A stretch of DNA of 64,000 bases from Rotaria sp. Silwood1 (lineage: Eukaryota > Rotifera > Eurotatoria > Philodinida > Philodinidae): positions 7,343,634-7,407,633 of the forward strand of contig CAJNOP010000001.1 in the NCBI GenBank assembly GCA_905250075.1, written 5' to 3'. The notes beneath the pieces are model-generated. The model worked only from the letters and a program-made list of their open reading frames with translations, was not told where the DNA came from and made no database searches. Positions within the stretch are counted from its first letter, which is position 1, and each line of letters starts with the position of its first letter. A program made the position numbers and the translations under genes. This document shows positions 59,701 through 64,000 of the stretch, piece after piece.

Positions 59701-62653
59701 TAAAAAAAAAAAAAAAAGAAAAATACTTTTATATTTATATCCATATCTATACACTCTTTATAGATCAAAGTAGGATAAGATTAATAGGATTTTCTTTGAT
59801 ATAGTTAATGGAAAATTTATTTGATTAGTATTTTTCATTACGAGAATTGTAAGAAATACTAATTTTTCATTCATCAATTCTTTTTTTTTTGCTTCTAGAT
59901 AAAGAACAAATCTAGTAAAGAGTAAAAGAAACAAATAAGTCTATTTGTTTTTCTTTAGAAATCAAATATACTGAATAAGATATGAATAAATTAATCTTTG
60001 TTTCTTGTTTCATTATTGAGTAAGAAGAATTCTGCTTTATTTTTTTTTTTTATTAATAAGATCAAAATAAATACGGAATAATTTTCAAAAATGAAATTAA
60101 AAATTTGCAAAATCTTTAATTATTCATGTAAAATACATATGTTTAACATTAAATAAGAATAATAATTATTTAAATTACTTTTTTTTTTTCTTGATTTATT
60201 AACATAAAATTTATATTAGTTTTTAATTCGATAGAAAGAAGAAAAAAAAAAGACTAGTAAAATGACCTTCAATAGACTATAATCGATTGCTCATGTTCTT
60301 AAAAAAAAAAAAAAGAGCAAAAGCTCTATTAAATTAGAACCCACAAGCATCAGCATACAGGAAAACGTTTTCCTGTATATTTATATTAGTGTATTCTAAT
60401 TTTAGCATTGTATTGGTACAGGCGTTCTTTCTAAATCTATTATTTTTAGTCATGCACAGAGTAAAGAACATGCACTTAAACAATATTGTTCTGCAAACAT
60501 GATAAACTACACAAATTTTATTTCTATTTCTCAAGTAGAATAATTCTATTGAATTCGAAACAAAAGAAGATATATTTTTTTTTTTTGACATGATTTTTAT
60601 CGTTTACAATATAAAGAGTATTAGTTCATTATTAACTATGATATCTTTAGAGTAGACATTCAACAAGATTATGAGCTCTTAGTTGTTCTATTCTAATATT
60701 TTGATTATGGATAATTACACATGAATAATCAATGGCCTAGGGATGAACATGATTATGATAAAGATTTCTTCTCGTCAATAAATCAGAAATCTAACTCAAA
60801 TTTTTTTTTGTCTATAATGATTGAAAACATTGAAAGAAATTTAGAAAATATACTTTTAAATAAAATCTAATATCTATTATTCTAATCATAGAAAATTACC
60901 TTTTAAGTCAAATTAATCTAAGGAAAAAAAAAAAACATTAAATTATTTTGAAGGAATAAATCATAATATTCGAATCATTTTTTTTACCTCTTGCTATTGA
61001 TCAAATTTCAATTAATCTTCACTTAGAAAAGCAAAGAAAAAAAAGTGCTCTTGTAATATAATCAAATTATCCTACTAACATAATCTACTATTTGCTTTTG
61101 CTCCGTCTTCTTAACCGTATAACTCATTCACAAAAAAAAAAAAACAAACTAATATCATAATATTCAATTGAATTTATTTTTATCAATCTCTTACATCTTT
61201 TTTTTCTTTCCTTAAATATTTGATAAAATATCAGATAAATTCTGTATTGCAAATTGGATTGTAAACGGATGTTTTTTTGTTTTTTTGTTTTTTAGCGTTC
61301 TGTCTCAAGTCATCGTCCTTCACGTTCATCATCAATGAAACGAGCAGCTATATCAGCTGGCATTGCTTTATCAGCTCCAGCTATACTCAGTAAACATGAA
61401 TATTTGGAATCATTATTAGATAAAGAAAATATGAAAAATAAAATTGAACTACGTTCATCATGTACTAATCGTAGAAGTTGTCTAGATAAAAATTCTTTAA
61501 AATTATCTTCATTAGAAAAAAAAGAATTTCGAAAAGATCAAATTCGACAATTAAATACAGAAGAATATCTTGATTTATTACCAAAAACAAAACGAAAATT
61601 ATTAACAAATACAATAATAAATTTACCTGAATTTCAAAATTTTCAATCAGATCATCTTGTTCTCGTACCACAAATAGTTTCCTATCCATTTTATGATCGT
61701 TTACGTGGTTCATCTGCTTTTACAGCAATGAAATTTAATCGACAATTAACAAATAACACTTCTAATACTACTACTATTAATAATAATATCATATCCCAAA
61801 CAATAACAACAGCTACATCCGGTGATTCACCACGTACAAGTTTTTCATCAGTAAAACGATTATCTCGTTCACGACCAACACATGATGCAAGTAATAACCA
61901 TGACCAAGAACAAGCACATATTATGCGACCGTCATCATTGCGACAAATAACGAATAAATTTGACTCAATGGCATGTTTCCATGAAGTGAGTAGATTAGTG
62001 ATTTTTTTTTTCGGACTCGTTTGTTTAAGCAAGCAGCATTTACTGCTCGAGGGAAAAAAAACGACGAGAACGAAAACGCGCATATACCGAACAAATTCGA
62101 TTATAATCGAGAATGATGATGATGACGGCTATAGTCATCGTACTAGTCGTGCTATGGCTGATGTAGTTTCAATGATGATGGCGGCGAGAGTTAAGACTGG
62201 ACTAAGTCATAGGAGATAGAAAGAGACAGAGAAGAAAAGGAAGAACAGTCAGTCTCTTGAGAACACATACTGTAAAAAAGAACAAAACAGAACGCTTTTG
62301 ACATTTGAGCAGTAGCAATGAAAAAAACAGCAGCGTTGTCGACATAACGGATGCATCTTGATTAAAACGCGAGAAACGATCTCTTTTCTTCGACTACATA
62401 TACCAATTTCTTTTTCTTGCTCAGATTATCCTTTTGCTCTAGTACACAGTTTCTGTTCTGTTCGATGTTTTCTGTGGCTTTCGGATCCGTCATTTTTTTA
62501 GCATTGATTATATCTTGATTTTTATCTTCTATTGTTGATGCTTGTCTTTTTATCTGAATACGTACATACATGTATATCTCATTGTTCACAAACAATATAT
62601 TCGATTGATCTATGATTTTTTTTTAATATAGCGATATGAAGAAATCCAAGAAG
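53742..62653 (+). CDS. MPDZ/PATJ: PATJ/MPDZ (INADL)-like L27 and multi-PDZ scaffold, 3' end outside window
   Basis: Apical polarity and tight-junction scaffold of the Crumbs complex type. Exons seen are 53742-53757, 53822-54073, 54125-54296, 55758-55998, 56087-56221, 56599-57009, 57604-57712, 58057-58284, 58354-58640, 58704-59444, 61296-61985 and a 22-nt exon 62632-62653, about 1101 aa so far. An N-terminal L27 domain (about 7-55: [20 protein letters not shown]...SPLF) is followed by five PDZ domains at about 98-190, 233-312, 418-505, 553-650 and 728-812. The order and sequence match PDZ1-5 of PATJ/MPDZ: PDZ2 [22 protein letters not shown]4 [10 protein letters not shown] with [15 protein letters not shown], and PDZ5 [15 protein letters not shown] with [11 protein letters not shown]. 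The 230-aa segment from exon 11 has no domain I know. The last micro-exon (RYEEIQE) resembles the lead-in to a further PDZ, so the gene continues beyond the window. Confidence 0.92.
54297..55757. repeat. Scaffold-gene intron 3 with ATC and TA microsatellites
   Basis: This 1461-nt intron splits PDZ1. It contains an imperfect ATC trinucleotide repeat at about 55160-55209 and an ATT/(AT)n run at about 55330-55368. No other gene is seen inside. Frames at 54584-54926 and 55538-55777 are intronic and lack family resemblance. Confidence 0.6.
59445..61295. other. Scaffold-gene intron 10, featureless
   Basis: A 1.85-kb intron between the PDZ5 exon and the unique 690-nt exon. It is AT-rich with many homopolymers. 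I found no coding exon, inverted repeat or transposon ends. Confidence 0.5.
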
Positions 62654-64000
62654 GTATGTGATATATGAGACTATCAGTTAGAAAAATAATATACTAATAT
62701 CTTAGTTGACATTAGCTTTTAATCAGAATGTTGATCTTATAATCATAAGCATTAATTCTAATAATTTAAATTCACATATATATATATTATGTATTTCGAT
62801 AGAAAGAAAGAAAAATCAGTGAGGTGTATACATACGATGTACGGTGATTCGATTAACTAAAATGGTTTATCGTATGAATGACTCTTCCTCAATCTTATAT
62901 GTCATGTGGATATTTTAAATAAAATCGAACTAATTCGAAATGAATGATTGCAATACGAAAGAGAACGAGGTGTGTAACAAAAAGAGTGGTATATTCGACA
63001 GGTAGACAATATGGATAGGTGATTCAAGATGCATTTATCAACGTTATGTATATGGAGTGAGTCAATAAACCATGAGCATAAAAAAAAATAAGAAGAAGAC
63101 GAAAGAAGAAAGAATACATATACATAGATATAACTATTACACGATCACCTATTTTTAACAAAAACAAATGTTAAAATATCATAAATGTCCAATATTGCGC
63201 TTTTGTTTTATTTGTTCACGAAAGTCCAATGATGTTTATGTTCAAGTAAGACATTTATTTCTAACATTTTTTTTTTCTTCTTTATTTTATTTCTAATTAA
63301 ATTTATTTGTTTTGTTGACTTCATTCTGATCTTATATTTATTTTATTATGAAAGAATATTGGTATTATATATATTGTCGTCTATAATAATTGCAATTTTC
63401 TTTTATAAAAAAAAAAAAAACGCGGTAAATCCACTTGTTTCTGTGTGAATGTGTGGTCTAGCGGAAAGAAAAAGATGCATGAATGATAAACTATGTTCCA
63501 TACATCAGCCGTTGTTTTTCAATTATAGCCTTTTTTTTTTTTTGTTTGTCGTTCTTCTCGTCTTATTCTTCAAGGAAAATGCTAGTAGTGCGTTATAAAG
63601 ATAGAGGAACACAAAAAAAAAGAGACTATATGTAACAAAAAAAAAAAAAAAAGAAACAAGCAAAAGAAAAAGAAAAGAAACATTGTATCTTCTGTATGTG
63701 TGTGCGCGTTCGCTTTTGTGGTACCGCACCAAAAAGGCGGACAGAAAGAATTACTGTGTTGTCGCCGTTATGTAGCTGCCCGGTCTTTTTGCCTTTCTAT
63801 CCGTCTGTTATTCTTTTGTGTATATACTTCGCCTGCGTATGCCTCACGCTCTGCTTGTTCGTGTGCCACACATGCACATATTTTGAGTTTTTCTTTTTTT
63901 TTTTTTTTTTTTCTTGCGTCTTTTTTTCTTCTTCTACGTCTTCTTTATTTTTTTTTTGATCTACTGTGAATTATTAACCGATAGAATGAAGAGCGACAGT
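62654..64000. other. Probable intron of the scaffold gene up to window end
   Basis: Follows the GTATGTG donor after the 22-nt exon. No acceptor followed by PDZ-like sequence was found before the window ends. Contains long T and A tracts (63881-63960 is extremely T-rich) and a slightly GC-richer patch at 63700-63870 with short frames that look compositional. Confidence 0.45.

Noticed and set aside
1-64000. tRNA, rRNA or spliced-leader genes
   Set aside because: I saw no convincing B-box or cloverleaf and no rRNA core sequence by eye; a covariance-model scan would be decisive.

Overview
The window looks like a gene-dense piece of a small invertebrate nuclear genome, most likely a bdelloid rotifer. 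The evidence is very AT-rich non-coding DNA, protein-coding genes cut by many introns of about 50-80 bases ending in T-rich AG acceptors, animal-specific genes (TLX homeobox, coilin, LIN54, a PATJ/MPDZ scaffold), and an F-box-like/LRR gene with one repeat per exon, a type I associate with bdelloids. The taxon call is inference; no search was run, and all homologies come from reading the translations. One 100-N assembly gap lies at 13458-13557.

Layout: 50-866 (-) NTAQ1 N-terminal glutamine amidohydrolase; 867-5577 gene-free and holding a 2.2-kb foldback element; 5578-8895 (-) BCKDHA; 9292-10237 (-) LysM-domain protein; 11723-12459 (-) degenerate F-box-like/LRR gene; 13384-13585 inverted repeats around the gap; 14184-17653 (+) LIN54; 18146-18875 foldback repeat; 19500-20120 (-) sigma-class GST; 21433-23037 (-) secreted flavin amine oxidase; 25890-27329 (+) ECHS1; 28849-32719 (+) quiescin sulfhydryl oxidase; 33259-38592 (+) SLC38A11-like transporter, carrying a hAT-like element and a foldback element in intron 2; 39514-40567 (+) TLX-class homeobox; 41504-44172 (-) PLAT-domain protein; 45223-47022 (-) coilin; 47023-53741 gene-poor with a degenerate Tc1/mariner copy; 53742 to beyond 62653 (+) a PATJ/MPDZ-like L27 plus multi-PDZ scaffold whose 3' end lies outside the window.

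The genes are unrelated housekeeping or developmental genes rather than one pathway. The only metabolic link is that BCKDHA and ECHS1 both act in branched-chain amino acid breakdown. I assembled exon models by hand from splice signals, reading-frame closure and family conservation. For the conserved genes the exon lengths sum to a multiple of three and give near-normal family lengths.

The most unusual content is the non-coding DNA. It holds several long palindromic (foldback) elements that sit mostly in introns and intergenic spacers, one of them with five copies of a GTGACGGARTCAC motif. There is also a hAT-like non-autonomous element with a clean 8-bp target duplication, and two GC-AG introns. 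I found no convincing novel multi-gene system.
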